Assembly (NCBI GenBank): GCA_029207755.1
Contig: JARCOQ010000006.1
Span: forward strand, 69,786,093 to 69,850,092
DNA: 64,000 nt
Direction of reading: 5' to 3'
DNA from: Chamaea fasciata
Taxonomy: Eukaryota > Chordata > Aves > Passeriformes > Sylviidae
Shown here: positions 48,901-60,900 of the stretch, piece by piece
Numbering within the stretch: position 1 is the stretch's first letter
Layout: each line of letters starts with the position of its first letter
Position numbers and translations under genes: made by a program
Notes under the pieces: generated by a model
What the model was told of the DNA's origin: nothing
The model's database searches: none
What the model saw: the letters and a program-made list of their open reading frames with translations, nothing else

Positions 48901-51900
48901 TTGAATTCTGGCTGTAAATGAACATACAAAGAAGGTGGTGAACACCTGGGACGTCTCTGTCAGCTTAAAAGGTTGTGCTGTGACTGCCTCGTATCAGAAA
49001 AAAAACAGAGGCAGTGGACACAAAACGGTATCGTGATCACTCAGTACTCCTGTATTAGTAAATAAAAAGAAAAAAAAAAATAGCACTTTCATTTATTTTT
49101 GAAGGCAGATTCACAGGACAGCCTGAATAATAAAACCTTATTTCTCACCACTTGCCCAGCTGAACTCTTAAGAAATCAGACAAGTGCCGATCCATGCCGC
49201 CAGGGTTTGCAGAATAAAGTGTACTGGGATTGTGGCAGCAGGAAACTGGAGTAAAAGCTTGTTGTGTGCAAGACTGCAATGAAAACACTGGAGAAAAAAG
49301 GAAGGGGCATGTCTGAAGAGGGTGCGTGGATGGACGCTGGGTCTGACACCCCCAGCAAAGGCCACTCAGATCCTAAGCAGGCTTTGCCAGTGGGTGCATC
49401 AACAGGCTGGAAGCTGTAACCTAGTCCCAACAGGCTGCCTTTAAGGACAACTTTGTCCCAAGCAATCATGATCCACAGCACAAACAATTCCCAGGAAAAG
49501 ATCTCGAGCTTTGACTTGCATAACTTAAGACGCGATTACAGACGTGAGGAATTACTCAGGGGTGGAAAGATGCCATGCAGACACCCGTGACCATCCCACT
49601 ATGAGCTTCAGTGTTGAAAATGCCTTTCCTCCAAATCAACAGAGAGCTGGCTATTGGCCAAATCCTCACAGACTGGAAGCTTGCAGTTTTTTGCTCACGA
49701 GCGCAGAAAATTGAGCTTCTGCCATCATGTCCAGCTCCATCAAAGCTGTGGCTGTGCCTTTCCTGAGTCTGCGCCATTCTAACAAACTTTGTCAGCCTTG
49801 GGTTTCTCTCAGATTCCAATAAGGGCAAAGAGATTTTAGATTCAGCTTCCTACTTCAGTGCAGCCATCTTTAACAGGAGCATGTGTCTCAGCAGGAACAT
49901 TTGGAGCATTTTTTTACTTGCATCATCTTTTCTCCTTTCACCATCTTGTTCTTCTCCTGTGTTCTGCCCTCCCTCTTTCTCTCCCTTAAATAAGCACTGC
50001 AGCTCCTACCTGCGCCCACAACTGAGATTTTACTTGTCCATACCTGAAATTAGGTGACCTGGGGCCAAGATTTATTCAGGAGTTTCAAAAAGCTTTGCCT
50101 TTGCACAGCTTTGACCCCTATCCAAGCCAGGGCGCCAAACTGTGTCTATAGCTCTAGTAATAATATGAATAATCACCCATTAATGGTAAACAACATTAGT
50201 GTCTTCTTACTTGAGTTCAAGGAAAAGAGACATTCCCTTTCCCTCCCTTTGGCACCCCTCTTGACACTGAGCCTCCTTCTTGCTTTTGTCGGTTTGTGCT
50301 GTTTAAAGGTCAGGGAGGCATTCCGTATCTGGTAGCTAGCGTGGACTAGAACAGAAAAAACTATGCCCCTCTCCTTGGTTCATGCAGCTCCAGGGGAAAC
50401 CACGGCAAATCTAACCTTGGCAGCCAGGAATGGTCAACGCATAACTACACCTTCCTGGGAAAAAATTAACTTTGAGGCTCGTTTTCCTCCAGAGGGTTTA
50501 TGTCAAGGCAGCCACGGCCACACTGACCCCATGCCGTCCTACATGAGCGCCACGAGTGGAGCACTGAGCCAGAGACTCGCCAGGGAGAGGCTGGGTTTAC
50601 ACACTCACTGCAGTGTGCAAGCTGGGAAGGAGCAGGCTGGGGTGAAAGCGAGGCATGGGAAGGGGAGCAGCACCTACCATGACAGGGAATATGATAGCAG
50701 CCACGGTGGACTTGAGGATCCAGAGGAGGGCCAGGCACACCACCTGCAGGAAGGTGAAGAGGTGGACCCTGCGCAGCGGGACGTGGCGCAGGTAGATAAA
50801 GTCAGGCTGGTGTTTTAGAGGCATCAAGAGCAGCTTCAGACGATCCATGAACTGGAAAGGAAGACGAAGAGACGGTGACGTGAAACCCAGGATGCATAAA
50901 AAAGAGAGAAAACAAGACGAATGCCAAGACCAGGGTCATCATCAGACTCTGGGGCATTTTTGCTGTCCTCTCCTTCCCTGCTCCTGCTGAGGAAAGACAT
51001 TCAGCCTTTAGGAACAATGCTTTTGTTTCCCCCAAACAAATCAGGAGCAGAGGTCAACGGAGGCGAGGGCAGACATTGCACTGCCAGAAAACAGAACAGC
51101 ACCTCACTGAAGAGCAAGGAAGATGGGCAGCTTTCCCAGCGCTGTCCCTTTGCCCTGTGCTGGACCGGATGGACTTGGAGTTAAATCAAAATGCATTTCT
51201 CATTGAGTAAAAAACACTCTTGATCCCGGTCCCCCACCACCTGGGTCTGGAGCAGGGGAAATCCCCGACAGGGAGCCGGCCCCAGGGCCAGCAGGGACAA
51301 TCCCCTCGTTGTCCCCTGCTGGAGTGTGGGCTCAGTGCCCACTGCTGGGACCAGACAGGACCCACAGCACTGAATGGAAGCTGGAGCTGTTTTACAGAAC
51401 GCCTGAGGCAATTCTAGGGCTCACAGAACAGGCAGTCCCTTCCCCTTGGGGCACAACCCGGCACGAAAAAGAAAGGCCACAGTTAACAGGGTGCCAGAAA
51501 GCAACAAAACCACTTCCAGCCTCCTTGGGCCAGCTACAGACGCTGGGCATGAGAATGGCTCCTTACGTAAGATTTCCTCAACGACAAAGAGAGGGGCTTG
51601 GCTTCCCCTCCCTGGAGAACAATGTTCCTGCTCGTTAGCATTGAGGAATAACCCTGCTGCCATAAATCATCGTCCCTGTTTGCCTTCAGTCTGTGCAGAG
51701 GACCCAAACTACCCCGGGAGCGAGCCCAAGCTGGGCAAGAAGCCCGTAGAATCCTGGAGGGGTTTGGGTTGGAGGGGATCCTCTTGCTCCATCCCCCTGC
51801 CACGGGCCAGGCTGCTCCAAGCCCCATCCTGGCTGTCAAAGATGGACCCAGGTCTTCACAAAGCACCCCCGGCACCGACAGTGCCCACCTGGCCACTCTC

Positions 51901-54900
51901 CCTTGCTCTCCCACCTCGGGCTAGTGGCAAAGTTTGTCAACAGCCGCCACCCTCCATGGGTTTCTTGGGAAGGAAGGGCAGGCAGCAAAGGAGAAGGGCA
52001 AAGCTGGAGGATTGTGGAAGAGGCCCTGTGCTGGTTGATGACTCACCTGCACGCCGTTGAGGGATGCAACTCCCATGTAGAGGAAGACACCGTAGAGCAC
52101 GGGCATGGGAATGAACTGCAGGACAAGAGCAGGAGAGCCCAGGTGAACAACCTCCCCACACGCCACGCACCGCTAACACACGGTGGGACAACGTTCCCAG
52201 ACAGACAGCAATTCAAACTGCACCCAGGAGTGGATGACACGGAAGAATGAAGCCATAGAAATAACAAAGCAAAATAAAGCTGAATAAACAATAAATCCTT
52301 CCGCTGTGTTTTGAGAGATGCAAGGACAGTTGTGCAATCACACTCGCCCACTTCACCAGGACACGGACACCTTGTCAAAAACCAGAGGGGATGATGCCAG
52401 TCACTCAGCAAGTTAAGGAACAGGTGGGCAAACGTGTTCCAGTGAGCTTCAAACTGCCTTTCACCTCTGATTTGTGGTGAAGAAGCAGCAGGCAGAGAAG
52501 AAGAAAAGGCAGCGTGATCCTGTAGTTCGTGTTACATCCTGTTTTCTCAGATAACAGGTGACAGAACAAGAGTAAACAGACTCAAGTTGTGCCAGGGGAG
52601 GTTTAGGTGGGATCTTAGGAAAAGGTGTTCCTAGAAAGGGTTGTCAAGGCCTGGCACAGGCTTTCCAGGGCAGTGCTGGAGTCACCATCTCTGCAGGAAT
52701 TGAAAAGCAGCACTTGGGGACATGTTTTGGCAGTGACTTTGGCAGTGCTGGTGGGACTGGGTGATCTTAGAGAGCTTTTCCAACTGAAACAATCCTGTGA
52801 TTCCATGTCCAGCCCAGCTCAGTAAGCCATGCCAATCCATGCAGAAAGGCTGTTCTCTGGAGTCCCAACTCAGTGACAACAGTCATGCCAACCCAACCTC
52901 TACCCACTCCATCCCTCGCACACAGTAATCCGGAATTATTCCCAAATGCAGGACAATGACTTCCCTTCTTTGCCGCCAGGATGTGTCCTTTCAAACATCA
53001 CTTTCTGCTCCCTCCAAGTGCTGAGTGCTGCCCGTTCCTCCACACTGGGCACATCTCTGGGAGTGAGGAAGGTGCAGGGGAGCACCAGACAGGCTCCCAG
53101 AAATGAGTCTCTGTCCCTCACCACACAAGGGGGCAGCCAGCCTGGCAGGACAGGAACAGGGATGCTTGGGACAAACCACAGGCAGGAGCTGAATAACAGC
53201 CTTTGTGGGATTTCCTGGCACCCAGGGAGGATGGAGTGAGCTCCAAAGGACAGTCCCTCCTGCAGTGCCAGGGGGCCGCCACTGAATGGCAGCCACAGCC
53301 AGGCCATGGCACCCACTGTTCCCAGCACTCCCGCCCGGGAGCCCTCCCCTTTCCCAACCTCTGCGCTGAGCTCATTAACGCGGCAAGTAACACGGCAGCT
53401 CTCCGGTGTTTTAGCATACTCCCCGTCACCTTGCTCATCGTTTCTGGCAGGCGTTTCCCTGCGGGCACATGAGCACCCAAGCTGCCCAGCTACCCAAAGC
53501 CTCCCTGCCTGCGTTTTTCCTTCCTTCCTGAGTCTCACCGCCCATCACCTCCCGCGAGCTTCCTAACTGGTAACTCATCTTTCTCCTGGATTTATCTGCT
53601 CCTTCGAGTGAGCTGCACTGATACTCCCCATTTGAAGGCAAATGCTTTTTCTGCAGCATGGGGTCTGCCACCACCGTTGTGAGAGGGACGGGGACCCGGC
53701 AGGTGGTTCACAAAGCTGGATTCAAAGCCCTCCCTGGATCCCAGGGATGAGACAGGACGCAATAGTGGCTACAGTAAGCAGGAGTTGAGCTTTCTAGCTC
53801 ATTTTCACTGCTCTCTTCTCTGCCCCTTCTATTTATTTCCATGGGGGTTTTTAAAAGTAAGAAAAATGTCTGAATATTATTTCACCATTCCATGATGATT
53901 AATCCTGGAGATCATCCTGAGGTGACACCTCAGTACCTTAGCCTGCAGAGCAGCAAGCGGTGCTGTCATTTTGGAAGACTTTCTCCTGGCAAATTATTCC
54001 CTAACGATGGGGGGGCTGGCTTCGGCACTCCAAGCAAAGCTGCTGCAGGCCAACAGGACTAAAACTGTATTTATAGGAAAGTACCTGTCACCCTCCCATC
54101 AGGGCCAGGGATGTTTCTGTGGGAATTTGCCTTGGCTGAGCGGAACCGCCACCACCATCCAAAACCAGCACAACCACTGCAAAGCCCTCAGAAAACAAAG
54201 CTGGGATTATTCCGTGGATTTCCCGGTTTATTAAATTTGGGATTGTCAGCGTTCAGTTTGCCGCTGGCAGGAGAAGACTGAGATGTTGTGCAATGCATTT
54301 AGCAGTGCAGCGCTCTCCAGCAGGACCCTGCCACTGGAATTTGCCAAAGGTCCTGAAATCCTGCCAGGTCCTTCCCGCTGGCACGTGGGCCAGCAGCGTG
54401 CTGACTTATCCTCAGGCATCCTCCAGTGAGGATCTTCCCCACACATTGGCTTAGGGGAAGCACAAACAAATAATTAACGACTGAAGCAATAACAGGGGAA
54501 GAAACAGACCCCAGGGGAATAGAGGGAGAGGGATCTTGCAGGGAAAGGTCACATAAACTAAAAACCAGGATTATCACAATCAGGCGTTAAATTTAAGGCA
54601 TGGAAACGCCTGTCGGTGTGGAGGTGGAAAGTGCTACCCAAGACACCAAAATTCAAGCTGTACAAACAGCCGTAGAAATGAAGAACAGGAACACGCTGGC
54701 TTGGAAAGCCGCTGTCTCCACTCGTGGCTGCTCCCTGCCTGCCTCCTCCCCTCAGGCTCACTGCAGTGTGCCTCAGAGCCCCTGCAGAAACGCTCCTCCG
54801 GACACCCATCCGCTCGGTCGCGCAGTCACGACGCACGGTGCCGCTGGCGTGACACCCTCTGCTCGCACCATCGGCTGTGGAGCCATGGACGAGGGCCCCT

Positions 54901-57900
54901 GCAGCTGACAGCTCCTGTTGGACAGGACGTCCGTGCTTGGCACCACTATCCCCAGAGAAGGCAGCATCCTCCACAAGGCAGGCGCAAGCAGGTTTTCCAA
55001 TTTCCTTCTACAATCTGATGATCCACTAAGGACGCGTTTCTCTATGGCTACTTGCCACCAAATTTCTGGTCTCAGAAAATAGCAACCTAGCTAGATCCAA
55101 CGGTTCATCAGCACCACATCTGCCCAGAGCCTGTGCTAAACTCACAGGTAAAAAAAGGTTCAGGAGGTGAAGAAATGCTGTTTAATTGCACTACTTCCCC
55201 CGGAAACATGTCTTCCATACTCTGAGCTTTATCCAGAATATGTTTTCCATAAAACACAGGCTCAGCAGAGGTATAAAAGAAATCATAAAAGAAAAGGGAA
55301 CTTAACTTTATGAAAACATGGAGAAATAATCTTAAAATTAAAAAGACCACAGTGCCCAAGAACGCCAGCCCTGATCTGGTCACTATTCCAGCACGCTACA
55401 ACCGCGTCGGTGTTTCCTTCCAAAAGCTTTCAAAGAACCGTAAACATTCCTTACCTTCAGGATGGGAGCCATGAAGACAGACACCCCAGTCAGGATGAAA
55501 ACGATGACTCCGGTGACTCTCTGCTCCCTGAAGCAATATCACTGAGTCAGGACCACACGTACTTAACACCAACAGGAATCCCCCAAAACTCATTTTTGCA
55601 GCCACGTTCTTCATCCAACAGCATCAGGCAGGTGGCTGGATCCTGACCAAGACCTCTGTTTTAAACCCCCAGATCGTTTTGTTACGCTGTTTGGGGATCA
55701 ACACAGTACTGCAGCTGAGCCTGGGGCAGTGTGTTGACACGGTAAACGCTACAAACCGTGAGGCACAGCCGTTACTCAGAGCGTGCAGAGAGGCAATAAA
55801 TCACCAGCCCTCCACACTGAGATCAGCGACACGCTGTGAGCCCTGCCCAGAGCACTCCAGCAGCCAGATATATCATTCAGCCCTCCATGGGGTGCTGAAC
55901 ATGTGCCTTCAGCAGCACCCACAGGGCTTCCCACATCCAAAAACACCTCGGCCACTGATATTTCGGAACACTGAAAGTCAGGCCATAAAATTTCCACTTA
56001 GTTACCTAAACAAGCAGCCCGATTTCCAGGAGCAATCCCATCGGAAGCACTTCAGACCACTTAATTAAGGCAACCAAACACAGAAAAAAAATGCTTCATT
56101 AAGTAGAGCCGGTTGCACAACAGGTTTGAATGTTTGACCAGTACATTTGCTAAGGAATTTGCCCTGTTTTCCTGGACAGGAGAAACCTGCAGGAAATTTA
56201 TTTCCTTTAACACTGCACCTGATGTGGCCAAATAAACTTTGGAGGAGTCACATGGAGGCTGGCCCAAGGAACTGGCTTTGGAAATAGGGAGAAAGTAGCA
56301 CAAAATTGTTGGTACCAAAAGATTTTGCAGGCAAACAAGGTAATTAAGTTTTCCTGGTCAGACATACCTCACTCCCAAAAACTTGGGCTGTTCTCCAGGG
56401 GCTGAAGTCTCCGTCTCCATCTTCAAGCTGTCGATGTGAGCGATGGAGATGACGGTGGCAGCCACGTACCAGGGCAGCCCCATAAAGGAGCAGACAATCA
56501 TCAGAATGGCCACCCAGAACAAATCCAGATGATATCCAGCACCTTTCTGTGTAGGGAGACAAGCTCCATTATTCCAAATGCCTACGGAGCAGGGCAGAGG
56601 CACACCAGACAGGCAGCATTTCCTTCTGCAACAACCATGCCAACAGAGCCCAACACCAGAGACACATCGGATCTTGTGAACAGACGGGAAGGAAGCATCT
56701 CTCTCATGACACAGCCAGGCTCCTTCAGGAGTACAGCAGGAATGGCTGAAGCCTCGTTCCCTACCCAAAGGAGAAAGCTGCCCTCATTCTTGACTCCTTT
56801 TCAAACACCTCCGATCCTCTATTTTTAAAATCCTTTAGTAAAAATACAACAGGAAATCCAGGAGTCAAAAGTGCCAAGAGAAGTGAAGAAACAAAAGAGC
56901 CACCAAGAAAAGGGATCTTCAGAAAAACAGTGGACAAACCTCTAAGGTTTGCTATTTTAAAACATATTAACCTTTTTTAAATCCCATTCAATTTGATTTT
57001 ATTGGAAAAAACAAATGATCCAGGCCTAGGATGACCCAGGAGTGAGAGCAATCCAGCTTCTCTTGAACAATCCTCACTGTTTTCCTCACATATGTGCTGC
57101 TTACCTTGGCTGGCTGGGGGCCCTGGGATGGGCACCCAGCAACACCCTGCCAACACTTTAGCAAGGGATGAGCAGAAAAAAACCCCACCTTTTATCCTAC
57201 ATTAGAGGATACAGGCCATACTCACGCCATTACAAAGGAATTATTATTACAAATAAATCAAACAGTACTTTGCTGGAGTGTTTGCAACTTTATCTAAACC
57301 AAGACAGTTACTTAAAAAGTACAGCCAGCACTGAAAGCAAAACCACGTTCAGTGGTTCACAAGCCGCAGAGCTGAGGGTCCTCTTCCTCATGAGGGAAGA
57401 ACTGCAAATATTTTCATACAGTGTTTAAGAAAATGCTCTGTCTGTGTCGTTAGGTGCAGCAGACACACCTAAAACTGTTTAGCCATCTCCAAGGAACACA
57501 AGGGCCCAGTATTGAATTTACCTGCCCAGATCCAGGTGGCAAACAAGGAGGGGTTTTTTTAAACCACCAGCCAGCAGTCATCCCTGTGCACAAGAAACCT
57601 TTCCCATTCCCTGGTACTTCAACTCTCTCCTCCAGGCTGTGCTCAGGATGGTCTTAAACCTTACTTGTCTAATGTTTACAGTGACCACGTGAATTGAAGC
57701 ATCCTCCTCTTTTTCCAAGCAGAAACTCCCGTCCCGTTTCTAACAGCTCTGCTGATAACTGACGAAGCAGGTGTCTAAATAATGACCCACTAGCACCTGT
57801 GTTTTGAGGGAGCCATTACTCCCATGGGTTGGACCCCTTGAAACATGCCCCGTTAGCAGGAAGGGACAGTCTTCTCTTACAGGAATTTAATATTTTTCAA

Positions 57901-60900
57901 TAGAACTGACGGTGCCGAGAAAGGAAAAGAACCCTACAGGCATGAAAAACTGCATAGCACTGGTCTGGAAAAGTTTGCTTTAAAAACATGACTACATCTT
58001 AGGCTGTTACATATCAGCTCTTCTTTAAATAACATCCAACTGTGGCTATGCCCTCGGTATGCCCCAGACCTCTCCAGCTTATTGCTGGTATTTGACAGCA
58101 CCGTGCACTTTGGGCCACAAAGCCACTCTCCCTGCTTAGAAGCAGCAGCCGGTGACAGGGAATAGGCTCGTGTCCGCGAGGGAGGAAGGAGGCAGGAGGA
58201 AAAGCCCCTGCAGGTGCTCCAGGCACAAGGCACACTCACCTTGAGCTTGTGCTCCTTCCTGTTGACGATGACGGCGGTGATCTGCTGGTCCATGAAGATG
58301 AGGATGGTCACCAGCAGGGCAGGGATGGCTGCTGCGAGGTACACCCACCACGGGTTCCCTCCGAAAGGTGGGATAAACCAGCCCCTCTCGGGACTGGTTG
58401 GCTTTGAAGGGCAAGGAAAAGAAAGCTGGTGTTAGAGGCGCAATGCAGGGGTGATGACATCCCAAAGCCAGGTTTGCTTCCAGCAGTGGAGCTCCAGGGA
58501 GACACTTGGGGTTTGTGGCAATTTCATCCTTCCCATTAACACTAATCCGAGGCTCCAAGTACGGAGGCTGAGTTTAGGAGATAAATCAGCCAGCTAATAC
58601 GATGCTAACACAAAGCATCCTAACCCTCTGAGCAAACCGGCCCTTTTCAGACCACTGACTACATTCCCATTCTGAGGGCAGGTCACTCCACACACGGCAG
58701 GTGTCCGGGAAAAGGAACCTCTTCCAAAAGCCAGCAAACAAGCTGACAACAACGTACCTTGAATTCACTTGGCACAATTAGTTTTGGTGTGTCCACACCA
58801 ACGAGGGCATCTATTCCACAGAAAATCAAAATGGACAGGATAATGGCAAAGTCACTGATGAGCTTCCGGGCCTGGAAGAGACGCAGTATCACAACCACAG
58901 GAGTTAGCACCACAAAACGCCATTTCACCCACGCTTCAGTGTCTACATGAGAAACCCCGACAAGAGAAGCTCATCGTTTCTTCTCCCACCAACATGCCCA
59001 TCATCATGTCCAGTGTCATTTGCCTCACATGCCTCGGGACTTTCCTGTGTTCTCTGAAAGCCTATGTGGAAGCACAAAAACACAAACTTCCACAAATGAG
59101 ATACTCTGAAGAACTGGCAGAGATTACATTGTTTGTTCTTCGAGCAGTAAGTCAAACTAAGCAGACAGGAAAACAAACCAGCCTTCTCAGCTAAATCCCT
59201 AAGACTGCAGCTCTCCTGAAGTCATTGGAATGTAACAGCTTAGAGCTGCCACTGATCAGAGCCCAGAATTTAACCCGACAGGAGCTACTGCGCTAGCCTG
59301 GAATTGTGTGAGCTTTCCAGAGTTGTTGTTCCTTCCAGGTTTCCTGGGTTCGCATGGTTACAGATAAATTGAGCTGCATTCCAGCCCAGATGGAATGTGG
59401 TTCCTTTTTATTAAAAATAAGAGAGGTTCAATTGCAACGCAGTGGAACAGTAAACATCCATGCAGGATAAATCCCTGTGTGTCAGAATGCCAAAGACAGG
59501 GCAGTCTCAGAGTGAAATGGCTTTGGCACACACAGGAAGAGCTGGCCTGGGAGCCTCTCCAGGGGACAAAACAAGCAGATGCACCCGAGATGTGCCTGTA
59601 AGCTTGGAAGGGTTGCCTTCAGCACCTTTAAAATCCCTGCCACATTACCCAGACAGGTTACGGCTCCTCTTGGCTCTTCTGCTGCCCTACCTGTGCTCTC
59701 CAGAACCACTGGGAGCAATCCCAGGCATACCTTTGATTTCCAGATCCAACAACCAGCTGCACTTTCATCCCAACCAGTGCAACCTGGCTTCCCTGCAGAG
59801 CATCCTTCCCTGTGTGCAACTCCAAAAGGAAGGCTGACCTGTGCCCTCAGGAAGACTGATGGAGTGACAGGAGATACTTACAGTGGTGGGAAAATAGCGA
59901 CTGGTCTTGAATTTCTTGAGGGCCATGGAACAGGTGTAAGTGCCGAAGAAGAGGATGAAAGACATGAGGGTGATGTCAGGGACATAGTCACAGTTGTTGC
60001 CCACCAGTTGACCCCCATACTTCAAGCACTCCTTGGCTGTCAGCGCTGCCCAGTCAATGGTGGCGTTGTCCTGCAGAAAAAAGGGAACATTCCCATAAGG
60101 CCGCGCACGCTCTGCCCACGCTGGGACAGCACTGGTGACAGAGTATCTGAGAGCAACAGGGAGGCATCGTGCAGAGGCTAAAAACCGCGGAATCACGGAA
60201 CGGTTTGGGTGAGACCATTTTCCTGCTTGTGTTCCTCTGTGTCCCAGCTTCCTTCCCCCACATGCAGATGTCATCCATCGAGCTCCACTTCTTTCTCCTC
60301 ATTATGCGGAGCTCGCCAGCAGAGCGGCACCGCAAGACTCTGCAGCCCATGTGATCCCTGCCTTCCCAAGGGGAACTCACCAGCTCAGAGGAGGGAGAGA
60401 CCAGCTCATAGTCTGACGGCACCATTGTCCTGTTAAGTAATGAGCTATTAACTGCAAGAGAAAAGAAAAAAGGCAAGATGGTGAGCAGGATGCAGGAAAC
60501 AGTTAGGAAGGAGAGCCAATTACAATTATTAAATAATCTCTTGACTCCGTCAAGCTGTTTGCCACCTCTTTGCTCCAGTAAAGTGAGTCACACAAGTGTT
60601 TCAGAGAGACTCAAAAGCCTCAATCATCAATCACTCACAAAACAGAAAAAGAAAAGGTTAAGCAAAATATAACCCAAACCCAACTGGGATTGTATTTTGA
60701 GTTCATGGTAAAAAAAAAAAAAAAAGCCAGACAGACAATATAGTATTTCATAGCTTTCCAATATTTTTCTAATGATTTCTGGATTAAATTAAATAAATAC
60801 CCACAGAACACTCCTAATAACTAATTTCAAATGCAAACACAGTGCCAAAGATATCCAGAAAAGCAAAATACATTTCAGTGTCCAGCATAAACACAGTTTT

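Noticed and set aside
60183..60212. Short GGAATCACGGAACGGTTTGGG stretch (in parts) as a CR1 copy
   Set aside because: Only about 25 bp of resemblance with no continuation; could be chance or a last remnant.
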